The notes: generated from the sequence alone by a model not told the origin. 64,000 nucleotides of DNA from Thermohalobaculum sp039033215 (GCA_039033215.1 JBCCDA010000009.1:6521-70520), one strand, 5' to 3'. Positions 8,492-17,310 are shown, counted from the first letter of the stretch. Translations and numbers: made by a program.

Positions 8492-10456
8492 CTAGACAAG
8501 CAAGAAGTCGTCAATGCTTAGCTCGTTTGATGTGTCGACACCGCGCATGATGATCCGATCATCGTCGCCGTACCGTAGGATTGCGCCCCATTCGTATGCG
8601 CTGAGGGCGATCGTCTCCGTGTCGACGCCCTCGAAAGACAAGCGGTCGTTGCCGATCTCGAAGTGCTTGACGGCATCCACCCCATCTCCTGACGTGAAGA
8701 CGAACGTGTCTGCCCCGATGCCAGCACCCATGATATCGTTACCTTGGCCGCCAACGAGCACGTCGCCACCTTTGCCGGCGGTCAGTTGGTCGTTGCCTTG
8801 CCCACCTTCCAAACGGTTTGAACCCAGTTGGCCGTACAGTTTGTCTCGCCCAGTACCACCCTTCAGGAGATCATTGCCTTTGCCGGCGTACAAACGGTCA
8901 TCACCCGCACCGCCATCTAGCGTATCATCACCGTCCATCCCGAACACCGCATCTCGACCTCCGAGGCCTTGGACCAAGTTGGCGTTCTGGTTGCCGACTA
9001 ACATGTTGTCCGAGCCGTTACCGGTGGCCACGGCAGCGGCCGAGCCCTTTATCAACCATAGGTGCTCGAGTGTGTCGGCAAGCGTATAGTCAATTCGCGA
9101 CATGACCTTGTCACGACCGCCCCCGGTCTCGATCACGGTATCGGCAGCTTCGTCCACGTAGTAAATGTCATCGCCAGCGCCGCCATCCATCGTGTCGGCG
9201 CCGACGCCGCCGTCCAGCACGTCTCGTCCTTCGCCGCCAAAGAGCAAGTCGTCGCCTTCGTGGGCGCGGATGAAGTCGTTGCCCTCACCGCCGTAGACGT
9301 CGTCGTCACCTTTGCCTGTGAAGATCTTGTCGTTGCCGCCGTAGCCCATGACCACCTCGGCCAGACCGTCGGAGCCATCGATCATGTTCCCGTCTGCGTC
9401 GACGTAGTCGAGCATTATGCAATCGTTGCTCTCTGTTCCATCCACCGGGTCGGTGACTACAGTTACGAAGGCTACGTCCGAAGCACCGCTCGCATCGCTG
9501 ATCGTGTAGGCGAAGGTGATCTCCGTGGAAGCACTGGTGGTCGTTATGGTGAGGGTGCCATCCTCGTTCATCATCAGCACGCTGCCATCGGACAGGTTGA
9601 TCTCGGCGCCGATGGTGATGGCCTGGTCGTTGATATGGCTGATGTGAGCGCCTTCGCGACCTTCGATTGTGTCGTTGGCAAGCAGATCGACTGTAGCGGT
9701 TCCCTTGCTCGTGACACCGATAGTGTCGTCTTTGGCGATCAGTGCGGTCTGAATGCCGTTCGCCACCACCAGCAGGGCAGAGTCGTAGATGCCGTCACCT
9801 GCATCCGCGATACCGATCTTGATCTTGTTCTCCAACCCAACAATGACAGACGCCTTGAGGGTCAGCGTCACCGTTACGCCGTCCATCTCGGTGTTGAGCG
9901 AGTCGAGTTTGTTGTCACGGAACAAGTTGGCGTTCGTTCCGGTGTTGATGTTGTCTATCGAGATGTCGCCGTCACCAATCGTCAGCTCGACCTTCTGGCC
10001 GTTCACCCAGACACCCACGGCGTCGTTGAAGCCGGAATGGACGTATTCGAGATACTCCTCGGAGCTGAAAACCAACTGCATTGTGAGCGTATCCCCCGTG
10101 GGGACGAACGAGGCCTCGAAGAATGCCGCGTCATAGGTCGTCATCCCGGCGATCGCGTTCATGTCGTCGTCTCGGTCGATGCCGCCCGCGAGGTTGGTTG
10201 ACGTCCACTCGCGCTTGTTGGCCTCGCCAGAAGCATTGGTGAAGTCGGTCGCCTTACCGGTGGACAGGATCACGCCAGAGTCTGCCGGAACGACGCCCGG
10301 AGAAGTCGCGATGCCTTCGGAATAGATGCCGGAGGCGGCCGCATCCCCAGAAAAACTGGCTGAGAGAACGGTGATGCCATCCCCGAACATTGTCGTGGCC
10401 ATCTGAATGGCCGTGGCACCGGTATCCACCGGCAGTTTCTTTGCAGTTGTAGTCAT
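8492..10456 (-). CDS. Secreted choice-of-anchor L / RTX calcium-binding protein
   Basis: A 654-residue acidic protein without a Sec signal peptide. Residues about 10-240 resemble the choice-of-anchor L domain (VFSSEEYLEYV, FNDAVGVWVNG). About 245-340 form a cadherin-like segment (TVDLLANDTIEG). From about 365 to 620 there are many RTX nonapeptides of the form GGxGxDxLx, such as GGEGNDFI and GGAGDDRLY, which bind calcium. The C-terminus (SIDDFLLV) fits type I secretion. It is probably an extracellular adhesin or matrix protein. It is divergent from the sensory operon and shares its intergenic region; no T1SS genes are adjacent. RBS AGGAGAAAG precedes the ATG. Confidence 0.88.
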   Translation of the reverse strand: MTTTAKKLPVDTGATAIQMATTMFGDGITVLSASFSGDAAASGIYSEGIATSPGVVPADSGVILSTGKATDFTNASGEANKREWTSTNLAGGIDRDDDMNAIAGMTTYDAAFFEASFVPTGDTLTMQLVFSSEEYLEYVHSGFNDAVGVWVNGQKVELTIGDGDISIDNINTGTNANLFRDNKLDSLNTEMDGVTVTLTLKASVIVGLENKIKIGIADAGDGIYDSALLVVANGIQTALIAKDDTIGVTSKGTATVDLLANDTIEGREGAHISHINDQAITIGAEINLSDGSVLMMNEDGTLTITTTSASTEITFAYTISDASGASDVAFVTVVTDPVDGTESNDCIMLDYVDADGNMIDGSDGLAEVVMGYGGNDKIFTGKGDDDVYGGEGNDFIRAHEGDDLLFGGEGRDVLDGGVGADTMDGGAGDDIYYVDEAADTVIETGGGRDKVMSRIDYTLADTLEHLWLIKGSAAAVATGNGSDNMLVGNQNANLVQGLGGRDAVFGMDGDDTLDGGAGDDRLYAGKGNDLLKGGTGRDKLYGQLGSNRLEGGQGNDQLTAGKGGDVLVGGQGNDIMGAGIGADTFVFTSGDGVDAVKHFEIGNDRLSFEGVDTETIALSAYEWGAILRYGDDDRIIMRGVDTSNELSIDDFLLV

Positions 10457-10930
10457 TGGTCTTTCTCCTGTTCAATGATGGTGCAGACCAGCGATTGCCG
10501 GGCGTTGGACGAAGCCTGAGGCCTGCACTAGTGCTGGAAGGCGCTGAGAAGAATCGATCTGGGCTGGGCGCGCGGTGCCATGAGCAAGGGCAGGCGCAAC
10601 CAGATCAGTAGCGGTTGCGGCATCACGATGTTGCTCGCGTGACGCGGCCCGAACCGGCGCAGTAGGCCGAAGTGTGCCGCGATATGCCGGAAGTTCTGCA
10701 AGAGTGGCAGGACCTTGTCCGAGCGCCAAGAGCACGTTGGTCTTCGCCGGGCAGAGCAACGCTCAGCCAGATGGGTCACGATAGGTCGCACAACTCTACT
10801 CCTACACACGCGGGCCGCAGTACCGGCTCGGTAGACAGGCGACCCGTGGGTTGGAAAGATCTGCAAAGGGTGGGGAAAGGGGGGCGGACGCGCCTCGGGC
10901 CACACGTTGGTTGTTCTGCATCTAGTCGAA
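10457..10930. other. Long upstream region of the RTX gene, no gene seen
   Basis: About 470 bp between the RTX start and the large inverted repeat. Frames on both strands are short or overlap one another without a family pattern. It probably carries the RTX promoter and its control sites; no single promoter could be assigned by eye. Confidence 0.5.
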
Positions 10931-10974
10931 GGAGTGTCGGACCTATCCAAAAGGATAGGACCGACACTCCTTTG
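10931..10974. promoter_or_regulatory. Palindrome site 1: CTATCC-N4-GGATAG inside a 44-bp inverted repeat
   Basis: The core CTATCC-AAAA-GGATAG lies at 10945-10960. It is embedded in a longer inverted repeat with 20-base arms that match at 19 of 20 positions (10931-10950 against 10955-10974). It sits 152 bp upstream of the globin start and 490 bp from the divergent RTX start. The same 12 fixed bases with the same 4-base spacing occur at 17295 and 25930. A dimeric regulator site is the preferred reading; an RNA hairpin is possible. Confidence 0.7.
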
Positions 10975-11112
10975 CGCATTCGGGAATCTGCATCGGGTTC
11001 GCGTATACGCGCGTGGAAAGAGCGCTATGCTTGGCGTTACGGTAGCGTGGAGCGAGACCGACGTGCCTGACCCGTTGCACAGGCTGCTCCAGCCTGTTTG
11101 CAGGAGATCGAT

Positions 11113-11541
11113 TTGACCGCAGTGTTTGACTTGACCCCTTCGCAAACCTCAAAGATTCGAGGGACGTGGGCGCTGGTGGTTCCCGATCCTGAGCTTGCGA
11201 CATCCTTGTTCTACGGGAGGTTGTTCCAGATGCGCCCAGACCTTCGCGAGCTGTTCCGTGGCGATATGCGCGTGCAGGGCCGCAAACTGGCCGAGACGCT
11301 GAACTATGTCGTTGATCACTTGGACACGTCGGAAGTTCTCGATGAGCCTGTGCGGAACCTTGGCATGCGCCACCGCGAGTATGGCGTAGCGAACGAAGAC
11401 TATGCTGATGTTGGCGAAGCGCTTATCTGGACGTTCAAGTCACTCTTGGGCGGCGAATTCGACGCCGACGCCGAGTGTGCTTGGGGGCTCGCGTACAATG
11501 GTATCTGCAAGCGCATGATCGGCGACGAAGCAACACAGTAG
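11113..11541 (+). CDS. Single-domain bacterial globin
   Basis: A 142-residue heme protein matching the globin domain of bacterial hemoglobins and flavohemoglobins. It has FYGRLFQMRPDLRELF in the B-D region and RHREYGVANEDY around the proximal His, followed by VGEALIWTFKSLLG and AWGLAYNGICK. It has no reductase domain. Such proteins bind O2 or NO. The start is taken as TTG at 11113 because AGGAG lies 6 bases upstream; an in-frame TTG at 11098 lacks a suitable site. It is the first gene of an operon with a FIST protein, a LOV/PAS hybrid kinase and a response regulator, suggesting gas sensing or NO removal. Palindrome site 1 lies upstream. Confidence 0.9.
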   Translation: MTAVFDLTPSQTSKIRGTWALVVPDPELATSLFYGRLFQMRPDLRELFRGDMRVQGRKLAETLNYVVDHLDTSEVLDEPVRNLGMRHREYGVANEDYADVGEALIWTFKSLLGGEFDADAECAWGLAYNGICKRMIGDEATQ

Positions 11542-11587
11542 TCTGCGCGATGACCTTGCTTTGACTGCCTGAGAGGAGAAACTTCCA

Positions 11588-12760
11588 TTGAAGGTCTTCG
11601 CCAAGACGGCCGTAGGGCCTGTGACCAATGATGCTTTGTGCGAGCTTCTGTCTGAGGTGTACGATGCCCCGCCAGACTTCCTAGCGGTCCACGCGGACGC
11701 GTCTGCGGACCTGACGGGCCTGAACTCGGCTAGCCATCAGACGGCATGCAGGGCGGTGCATGGGGCAACATCCTGCAAGGGCGTGATGGCTAGCGAAGCA
11801 GTTCGTCTGAACCAGCGCGCTTTTGGGGTCTTTGCCATCTGGGACCCTGATGGTGACTTCGGTACCTGCGTGGTTGCGAAAGGCCATGATCCCGAGGCAG
11901 CTTCATCCGCCGCGACATCCCGAGCGATTGATGCCGCGGGCCGCCCTGGGGAGGCCCCGGATCTCATCTGGCTGTCCACCTCACCCGGAAACGAAGAGGC
12001 AGTCCTCGCGGGGATCATGGATGTGGTTGGGCCTGATGTTCCCATTGTAGGCGGCAGTTGCGCAGACAACGACCTCTCTGGCGGCTGGGCCGTCTTTGAT
12101 GGTGAACAGGTGATCGGTGAGGGGATCGCCGTCTCCGTCCTGTTCCCGTCGGGAAACGTATCGGTAAGTTTCCAGAACGGCTACGCTCCTACGGACAAGT
12201 CCGGTGTCGTTACCGAAGGCGCAGGACGTCACATTGCCAAGATCGACGACAAACCCGCCGCCGAGTTCTGTGTAGACTGGGGGGGAGCGCGCGCGAGGGA
12301 AATCGACGAGACCGTCACTATCCTGTCAGACAGCACGTTCGCGCCGCTTGGCAGGCAAGTGACTGACGTGGCAGATGTGCCGTTCTTTCTGCTGATCCAC
12401 CCGGCTTCTGCGCATCCCGATGGATCGATAGAGGTCTTCGCGGACATCTCCGAAGGCGAGACGCTGCATCAGATGACCGGTTCTGTCGACACACTGATCA
12501 ACCGTGCTAGCCGCGTTGCCCGCAATGCGACGGAGGCGTTGCCGACAGGGAACGAGGTTGTCGGCGCGCTCATGGTCTATTGTGGCGGCTGCATGCTAGC
12601 TGTTGAGGACCGGATGGATGAGGTTGTGGCGGGTGTGAACCAATCGCTCGGTGGTGCACCGTTCCTCGGCATCTTCACGTTCGGCGAACAGGGGACGGAT
12701 TTTCGCCGCGAGAACCACCACGGCAACTTGATGATCTCGTGTATCACGTTCGCCGCGTAA
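11588..12760 (+). CDS. FIST-domain sensory protein, NosP-like by context
   Basis: A 390-residue protein with FIST_N (HGATSCKGV at about residue 57, VPIVGGSCADNDLSGGW at about 155) and a FIST_C domain from about 200 to the end (YCGGCMLAVEDRMDE, FGEQGTDF). FIST domains are sensory. NosP, a FIST protein of Pseudomonas and Vibrio, binds heme and NO and controls a hybrid kinase encoded next to it. The same arrangement occurs here, with the kinase starting 9 bp downstream. No signal peptide. The start is TTG at 11588, preceded by GAGAGGAGAA. Heme binding is inferred from context; the ligand residue was not identified. Confidence 0.86.
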   Translation: MKVFAKTAVGPVTNDALCELLSEVYDAPPDFLAVHADASADLTGLNSASHQTACRAVHGATSCKGVMASEAVRLNQRAFGVFAIWDPDGDFGTCVVAKGHDPEAASSAATSRAIDAAGRPGEAPDLIWLSTSPGNEEAVLAGIMDVVGPDVPIVGGSCADNDLSGGWAVFDGEQVIGEGIAVSVLFPSGNVSVSFQNGYAPTDKSGVVTEGAGRHIAKIDDKPAAEFCVDWGGARAREIDETVTILSDSTFAPLGRQVTDVADVPFFLLIHPASAHPDGSIEVFADISEGETLHQMTGSVDTLINRASRVARNATEALPTGNEVVGALMVYCGGCMLAVEDRMDEVVAGVNQSLGGAPFLGIFTFGEQGTDFRRENHHGNLMISCITFAA

Positions 12761-12769
12761 GCAGGAGTC

Positions 12770-15589
12770 ATGGATACCGAAGAACGCCTCCGCGAAGCAC
12801 TCTTGGAACTCGCGCAGCTCCGAGCGCGTGAACAGGAGACGTTGCGCGAACAAACGGCGTTGCTGGACGGGCTGGAAAAGATCTCCGCGACCGCCTCACC
12901 AGGTGAAGCCGCGGACGCCTTGCTCGAGTCGGTAAAGCGCTCGGTGCAATGCGACACCGCGCTCTTGCTGCGGTCTGATGTGGAGCGCTTTGCGACAATC
13001 GCTTGCACTGAGGAGACTGTGAGAATCGAGGGAACTGCATCCTATGAGCTCCTCACGGGACGCAAGCGGCGCGTACCTGATCTCTCCAGGGTCGATGGTC
13101 TAATTGTAACTGGCCCAAAGGGTAGCCGGCCCTTCGTCTCGATGATCTCGACGCCCGCACCGTTCGACGCGTCATCGACGCTTGTTCTGGTTTGCCTGGG
13201 CCGCGAACGTGGCGCCTTCACCCGGCAAGACGTCGAACTGTTGGACCGATTCACGCAGCTCGCGGCACAGGCAATTCGCTCGATTCAACTTGCAGAGCAG
13301 AATGTTCTGTTGGCCGAGGTCATCAGTGGCTCCTCTGTCAGTATCTCGATTGCTGATGCTGCCGACCCGAAGCTTCCACTGATCTTTGTAAACGATGCCT
13401 TCGAGATCCTGAGCGGCTACGCCCGTGCGGACGTTTTGCACCAGAACTGCCGGTTCCTCTCGGCTGAGGAGGCCACATCGCCGGAGCGCGTGCGTCTGCG
13501 CGAAGCCGTCCGCAACCGACAGGCTGGACAATTCGAGCTGCGAAACCGTCGCGCAGACGGCGAGGAATTCTGGAACCGACTGACGCTCTACCCGGTCAGT
13601 GTCGGTCGCGAGCAACACCCATATCTGGTCGCAACCCAGGAAGACATCACCTTGGCCCGCCAGATCCAAGAAGATCGCGACGCTATTCGCGGTGATCTGA
13701 TGTCAGCGTTGGCTGGCACGCGGGAGGGCTTTCTGATCGTCGACGGCACAGGCGCGATCCGAATTGCGAATGCGCGCTTCCGCGAGTTCTTCGGCACTGG
13801 CAAGGGCCATTTCAAACCGGGAAACGGCTTTATCCAGGCATGGACGAAGAGGCTTGTCGAGCTTGGTGAGGAGCTTGAGACAGCGACACAGCTTGCAGCT
13901 GCTCGCTTATCCATCGGGTTGGCAGGAACCGCCGGTCGCGAAGAGCAACTTCCTGATGGCCGGATCGTCCTGATCAACGATACGCCGATTCTGGACGGTG
14001 GCTTCGTCTCAGTCGTGACTGAGATCACTTCGATCAAGGCGACAGAGCGGCGGCTGACCGAGCGGATGATAGCGATTGACTCGGCGCAGGACGGGGTCGC
14101 GATTACAGATGACGAAGGGCGCTTCATCTATCTCAATCCCAGCCACGTCACAATGTTCGGCTACGAGAGCAGTGGTGAACTGGTCGGACGCTCATGGACA
14201 CTGCTTTATAAGCCAGCCGTCATCGAACAACTGCAGAACGTCGCCATGCCGATACTCATGCGGGACGGGCGATGGCGGGGAGATCTGACCGGAAGCCGCC
14301 GGGATGGGAGCGAGATTCAGCAAGACGTCTCGCTAACACGGTTGGATGGTGGCTTGATCTGCGTGACGCGTGACATTTCTGACCGTGTGAAGGGTGAAGC
14401 CGAGCGTGACCGGTTGCGTGACCAACTGGCCACTGCGCAACGGCAAGAGGCCATTGGACAGCTCTCGGCGGGTATCGCCCATGACTTCAACAATGTGCTC
14501 GCCGCTATCAGTGGCTCTGCGCGGTTGCTGGAAATGGATGCTCAGGACACGAAGAGCCAAGAGCACATAAAGCGAATCCTCTCGGCCGGAGAGCAGGCGC
14601 GTGGTCTGATTTCGCGAATGCTCGAGTTTGGAGCTCGAAAAGGTAGGCCTGAGCGGATCGATCTGCGCAGGCCAATTGTCGCTGCCACCGATCTCTTGCG
14701 CTCCGGCCTGCCTTCGACAGTCAGCCTGACAATCGATGTGCCCGAGGAACCAGTGATAGCGGAGGCCGACCAGATAGACGTGACACAGGTCGTCCTGAAC
14801 CTCGTCATCAATGCGCGCGACGCAGTCTCGCCCGAGGGCAGTGTTTGCCTGCGGTTGGATGCTGAAGGATTGCCTGCGCCCGACTTCGAGCCGAGGCTCG
14901 GCACCGTCAACATGCAGGCACAATACGTGGCACTGCGGGTTTTGGATACCGGCGGCGGGATCAGTGACGATAACCTCAACGACGTTTTTGAGCCGTATTT
15001 CTCGACCAAGGGCAACCTTGGCACCGGCCTAGGTTTGTCCGTCGTCGCCAGCATCATTGCCAAAGCGGGTGGTGCAATCTCAGTCGATACCTCGCCGCAC
15101 GGAACCTGTTTCACCGTGCTTTGGCCCACATTGAACCAAGTCGAGCAAGCGCGGGTCGAACATTTGCCCCATCACCGCAAGTCCGCGACGGTGCTATCCG
15201 GTGTCAACGTGATTGTCGTGGATGACGAACCCGAGGTCGCCGCCATGATCGGTGCAGCCTTGGAGCGTGCTGGGGCAGAGGTTGCCGTTTGTATGGACGC
15301 CCGCGACGCGATCGATGCTGTGGACGAGGACCCGGAGCATTGGTCGCTTATTGTGACGGACTTCGACATGCCGGAGCTAAACGGTGCCGATCTCGCACAA
15401 AGTATCCGCGAGTTGCGGCCTGGACTGCCGATCGTGCTCTGTACGGCGCTCCCCGATTGGAAAGGCCGGTCGCGCGCGAGCCCGGCTCTTTTTTCAAGGG
15501 TGATATCCAAACCGGTTGATCCCGCTATGCTCGTGGACATCGTTGCGGAGTGCCTCAATCTCGAGGGCAACCAGGAGGATCGGAATTGA
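12770..15589 (+). CDS. Hybrid histidine kinase with GAF, LOV and two PAS domains
   Basis: A 939-residue cytoplasmic sensor kinase. Order: N-terminal coiled coil (about 1-40), GAF (about 40-175), LOV/PAS (about 190-296), two PAS domains (about 305-425 and 430-545), HisKA with GIAHDFNN (His 571), HATPase_c with NARDAV, DTGGGI and GTGLGLS, and a C-terminal receiver (VVDDEP; phospho-acceptor Asp 864 in VTDFDMP). The LOV domain has the NCRFL motif with Cys 227, Asn in RNRRADG and in FWNRL, and Gln in YLVATQEDIT, the residues needed for flavin binding and adduct formation. It lies between the FIST gene and the response regulator, which starts on its stop codon. No membrane segment. Confidence 0.95.
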   Translation: MDTEERLREALLELAQLRAREQETLREQTALLDGLEKISATASPGEAADALLESVKRSVQCDTALLLRSDVERFATIACTEETVRIEGTASYELLTGRKRRVPDLSRVDGLIVTGPKGSRPFVSMISTPAPFDASSTLVLVCLGRERGAFTRQDVELLDRFTQLAAQAIRSIQLAEQNVLLAEVISGSSVSISIADAADPKLPLIFVNDAFEILSGYARADVLHQNCRFLSAEEATSPERVRLREAVRNRQAGQFELRNRRADGEEFWNRLTLYPVSVGREQHPYLVATQEDITLARQIQEDRDAIRGDLMSALAGTREGFLIVDGTGAIRIANARFREFFGTGKGHFKPGNGFIQAWTKRLVELGEELETATQLAAARLSIGLAGTAGREEQLPDGRIVLINDTPILDGGFVSVVTEITSIKATERRLTERMIAIDSAQDGVAITDDEGRFIYLNPSHVTMFGYESSGELVGRSWTLLYKPAVIEQLQNVAMPILMRDGRWRGDLTGSRRDGSEIQQDVSLTRLDGGLICVTRDISDRVKGEAERDRLRDQLATAQRQEAIGQLSAGIAHDFNNVLAAISGSARLLEMDAQDTKSQEHIKRILSAGEQARGLISRMLEFGARKGRPERIDLRRPIVAATDLLRSGLPSTVSLTIDVPEEPVIAEADQIDVTQVVLNLVINARDAVSPEGSVCLRLDAEGLPAPDFEPRLGTVNMQAQYVALRVLDTGGGISDDNLNDVFEPYFSTKGNLGTGLGLSVVASIIAKAGGAISVDTSPHGTCFTVLWPTLNQVEQARVEHLPHHRKSATVLSGVNVIVVDDEPEVAAMIGAALERAGAEVAVCMDARDAIDAVDEDPEHWSLIVTDFDMPELNGADLAQSIRELRPGLPIVLCTALPDWKGRSRASPALFSRVISKPVDPAMLVDIVAECLNLEGNQEDRN

Positions 15590-16200
15590 AGATACTGATT
15601 GCCGATGATCACGACCTGGTGCGGGATACGATCTCGGCGTTCATCGAGCGGTCGGGAGAGATCGAGGTTGTCACGGCCGATGACTTGCCCTCGGCTCTGG
15701 CGACGATCGAGGCAGATGGCCCATACGATTTAGTACTGCTGGACTACGACATGCCCGGCATGAGTGGTCTCGATGGTTTGCAGAAGGCGTTGTCGGCGAA
15801 CAACGGCATGCCTGTCGGGATGCTATCCGGCATCGCGGACAAAGCGATTGCAGAACAGGCGCTTCAGAACGGAGCCGCTGGGTTCCTGCCGAAGACCATG
15901 GCCGCGAAGTCGCTCGTGAATGCGGTGCGCTTCATGATCGCGGGTGAGCAGTATGCGCCGATCGATTTCATGACGAAAGAGGCTAACGATACGGCGCATC
16001 CGCTGACCAAGAAGCTGACGCCGCGTGAGGTCGAAGTTCTCGGAGGTCTCTGCCGGGGGCTTTCGAACAAGGAGATTGCGCGGGAGATCGACTTGCAGGA
16101 AGTGACAGTGAAGCTGCACGTCAAGACGCTGTGCCGGAAACTGGACGCACGAAACCGGACCCACGCTGCAATGATCGCAAAGGACGCGGGTCTGTTTTAG
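15586..16200 (+). CDS. NarL/LuxR-family response regulator
   Basis: A 204-residue two-domain regulator. The receiver domain has ADDHD, acceptor Asp 53 in LLDYDMPG and the conserved Lys in GFLPKTM. The GerE-type helix-turn-helix is at about residues 138-200 (LTPREVEVL, SNKEIAREI, VKLHVKTLCRKL). The start is TTG at 15586, overlapping the kinase stop (TTGA) and preceded by AGGAGG, so it is translationally coupled to the kinase. It is the obvious phosphorylation partner. As the only NarL-type DNA-binding protein in the sensor/EPS region, it is the best candidate to bind the CTATCC-N4-GGATAG palindromes; this link is inference. Confidence 0.95.
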   Translation: MKILIADDHDLVRDTISAFIERSGEIEVVTADDLPSALATIEADGPYDLVLLDYDMPGMSGLDGLQKALSANNGMPVGMLSGIADKAIAEQALQNGAAGFLPKTMAAKSLVNAVRFMIAGEQYAPIDFMTKEANDTAHPLTKKLTPREVEVLGGLCRGLSNKEIAREIDLQEVTVKLHVKTLCRKLDARNRTHAAMIAKDAGLF

Positions 16201-16216
16201 GCCAACGGGGTCTTGC

Positions 16217-17284
16217 TCAGTCGTCCAACAGCGAGTCGATAAGGGCAATCGGTGTGATGATCCCGCCAACGGCTTGCAGTGTGGGCAACACCTGCTCCAA
16301 CGCATCGTTCCAATTTGCCACCCCGCTCCGCGGCACGAACACCACGTCTCCGGGCTCCAGCGGGAAGTCAACGCTTTCGCCGCGCAGAATTGCCGCTACG
16401 TTCACGATGATCAGTTCCCCCTCGACAGCGGAGAAGCTTCGGATCACCCGCACTTCCTCCAGCCGGGAGCGTAGGCCCAGCTCCCCTTGGGCAAGCGTCA
16501 GCGCCTCCAAGATGCTCCGCCCGCTCTCACCAAAGTCGAGCGTCTGCGGTCTGCCGACAGCACCCAGCACATAGATCTTCATCTCGCTCTTGCGTGGCGC
16601 GAAGATCACGTCCTTGGCACCGATGGCAACGTTTTGTTCCATCCGTCCTTCGCGGAGCAGGCCTTTCAGATCCACCAGCACTGCCTGTCCATCGCGGACC
16701 AGACGCGCACCAGGCAGATATGCCTCGGGCGTCAGTCCCCCGCCAAGCGCCAGGGCTTCCAGGAGCGTTGTCGGTTGCTCCAGGTAGCGCACTCCCGGTT
16801 CGTTAAACTCTCCCAGCAGGTAGAGTGGACGGCTGCGTGCCTCCGCGAGTTCGACGGTCACCCAAGGCTCTACGAACCGGGACGCATACAACTTCTTCAG
16901 CTTGATCTGGATCTGGCGCGTCGTCATTCCTCGGATCTGGACCAGCTCGATCACCGGCACTTGGATATAGCCGCCGCCGTCAACACGCACCGTGAGGTCG
17001 CTGAGCCCAGGTTCGCTGAAGACGTTCAGACGCAGCTTGTCACCTGGCCCGACCCGGTAGTTCGGCCCAGCGTGTTGGGCCGGGGGCAACTCCAGCGGGA
17101 CACCCGGGCCGCGCGCCAACACCCTCTGGCGATAGCTGCTGGGTGTCTGGACTTGGGTCTGAGCCACGAGAACGTCGCCGTCCTGACTCAGAGTCTCCGG
17201 GTCGAGATGACTAGCACACGCGCTCAGGAGAACAGCCATCGTCAGGAAGATAATCTGCCGACACCACGACTGGCTGAATGGCAC
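16217..17284 (-). CDS. Polysaccharide export lipoprotein, Wza/GumB-like
   Basis: An outer-membrane polysaccharide export protein of about 355 residues. The N-terminus has an Arg followed by a hydrophobic run and lipobox LLSAC, indicating a lipoprotein. The Poly_export domain starts at YRVGPGDKLRLNVFSEP. SLBB-type repeats follow (PLYLLGEFNEPGVRYL and KIYVLGAVGRPQTLDF), with GDVVFVPRSG near the end. The start chosen is GTG at 17284, which gives a good signal peptide and leaves the palindrome at 17295-17310 outside the gene. The frame stays open to an ATG at 17386, so the start is uncertain. It converges with the response regulator and diverges from the pyruvyltransferase operon. Confidence 0.9.
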   Translation of the reverse strand: MPFSQSWCRQIIFLTMAVLLSACASHLDPETLSQDGDVLVAQTQVQTPSSYRQRVLARGPGVPLELPPAQHAGPNYRVGPGDKLRLNVFSEPGLSDLTVRVDGGGYIQVPVIELVQIRGMTTRQIQIKLKKLYASRFVEPWVTVELAEARSRPLYLLGEFNEPGVRYLEQPTTLLEALALGGGLTPEAYLPGARLVRDGQAVLVDLKGLLREGRMEQNVAIGAKDVIFAPRKSEMKIYVLGAVGRPQTLDFGESGRSILEALTLAQGELGLRSRLEEVRVIRSFSAVEGELIIVNVAAILRGESVDFPLEPGDVVFVPRSGVANWNDALEQVLPTLQAVGGIITPIALIDSLLDD

Positions 17285-17294
17285 CCTGCCGACC

Positions 17295-17310
17295 CTATCC
17301 TTTTGGATAG
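17295..17310. promoter_or_regulatory. Palindrome site 2: CTATCC-TTTT-GGATAG
   Basis: A perfect inverted repeat with 6-base arms and 4-base spacing, identical in arms to sites 1 and 3. The left flank extends to CGACCCTATCC, which equals the right half-site of site 3 read on the other strand. It lies 145 bp upstream of the pyruvyltransferase start and 10 bp upstream of the chosen wza start, so it could serve either or both divergent transcripts. Confidence 0.7.

Noticed and set aside
8700..9400. Short tandem repeats that could look like a CRISPR or minisatellite
   Set aside because: They encode RTX nonapeptides in frame and vary at the DNA level; there are no conserved repeats with unique spacers.
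9062..10201. Plus-strand frame of 379 codons
   Set aside because: Antisense to the RTX/choice-of-anchor L gene; its repetitive Val/Asp/Ala composition mirrors the RTX repeats.
10931..10974. Intrinsic terminator
   Set aside because: The hairpin is strong, but no T-run follows on either strand, it lies upstream of both divergent genes, and its core recurs at two other promoters.
15190..15203. CTATCC half-sites inside the kinase and regulator genes (about 15196 and 15832)
   Set aside because: They lack the GGATAG partner at the right spacing and lie in coding sequence.
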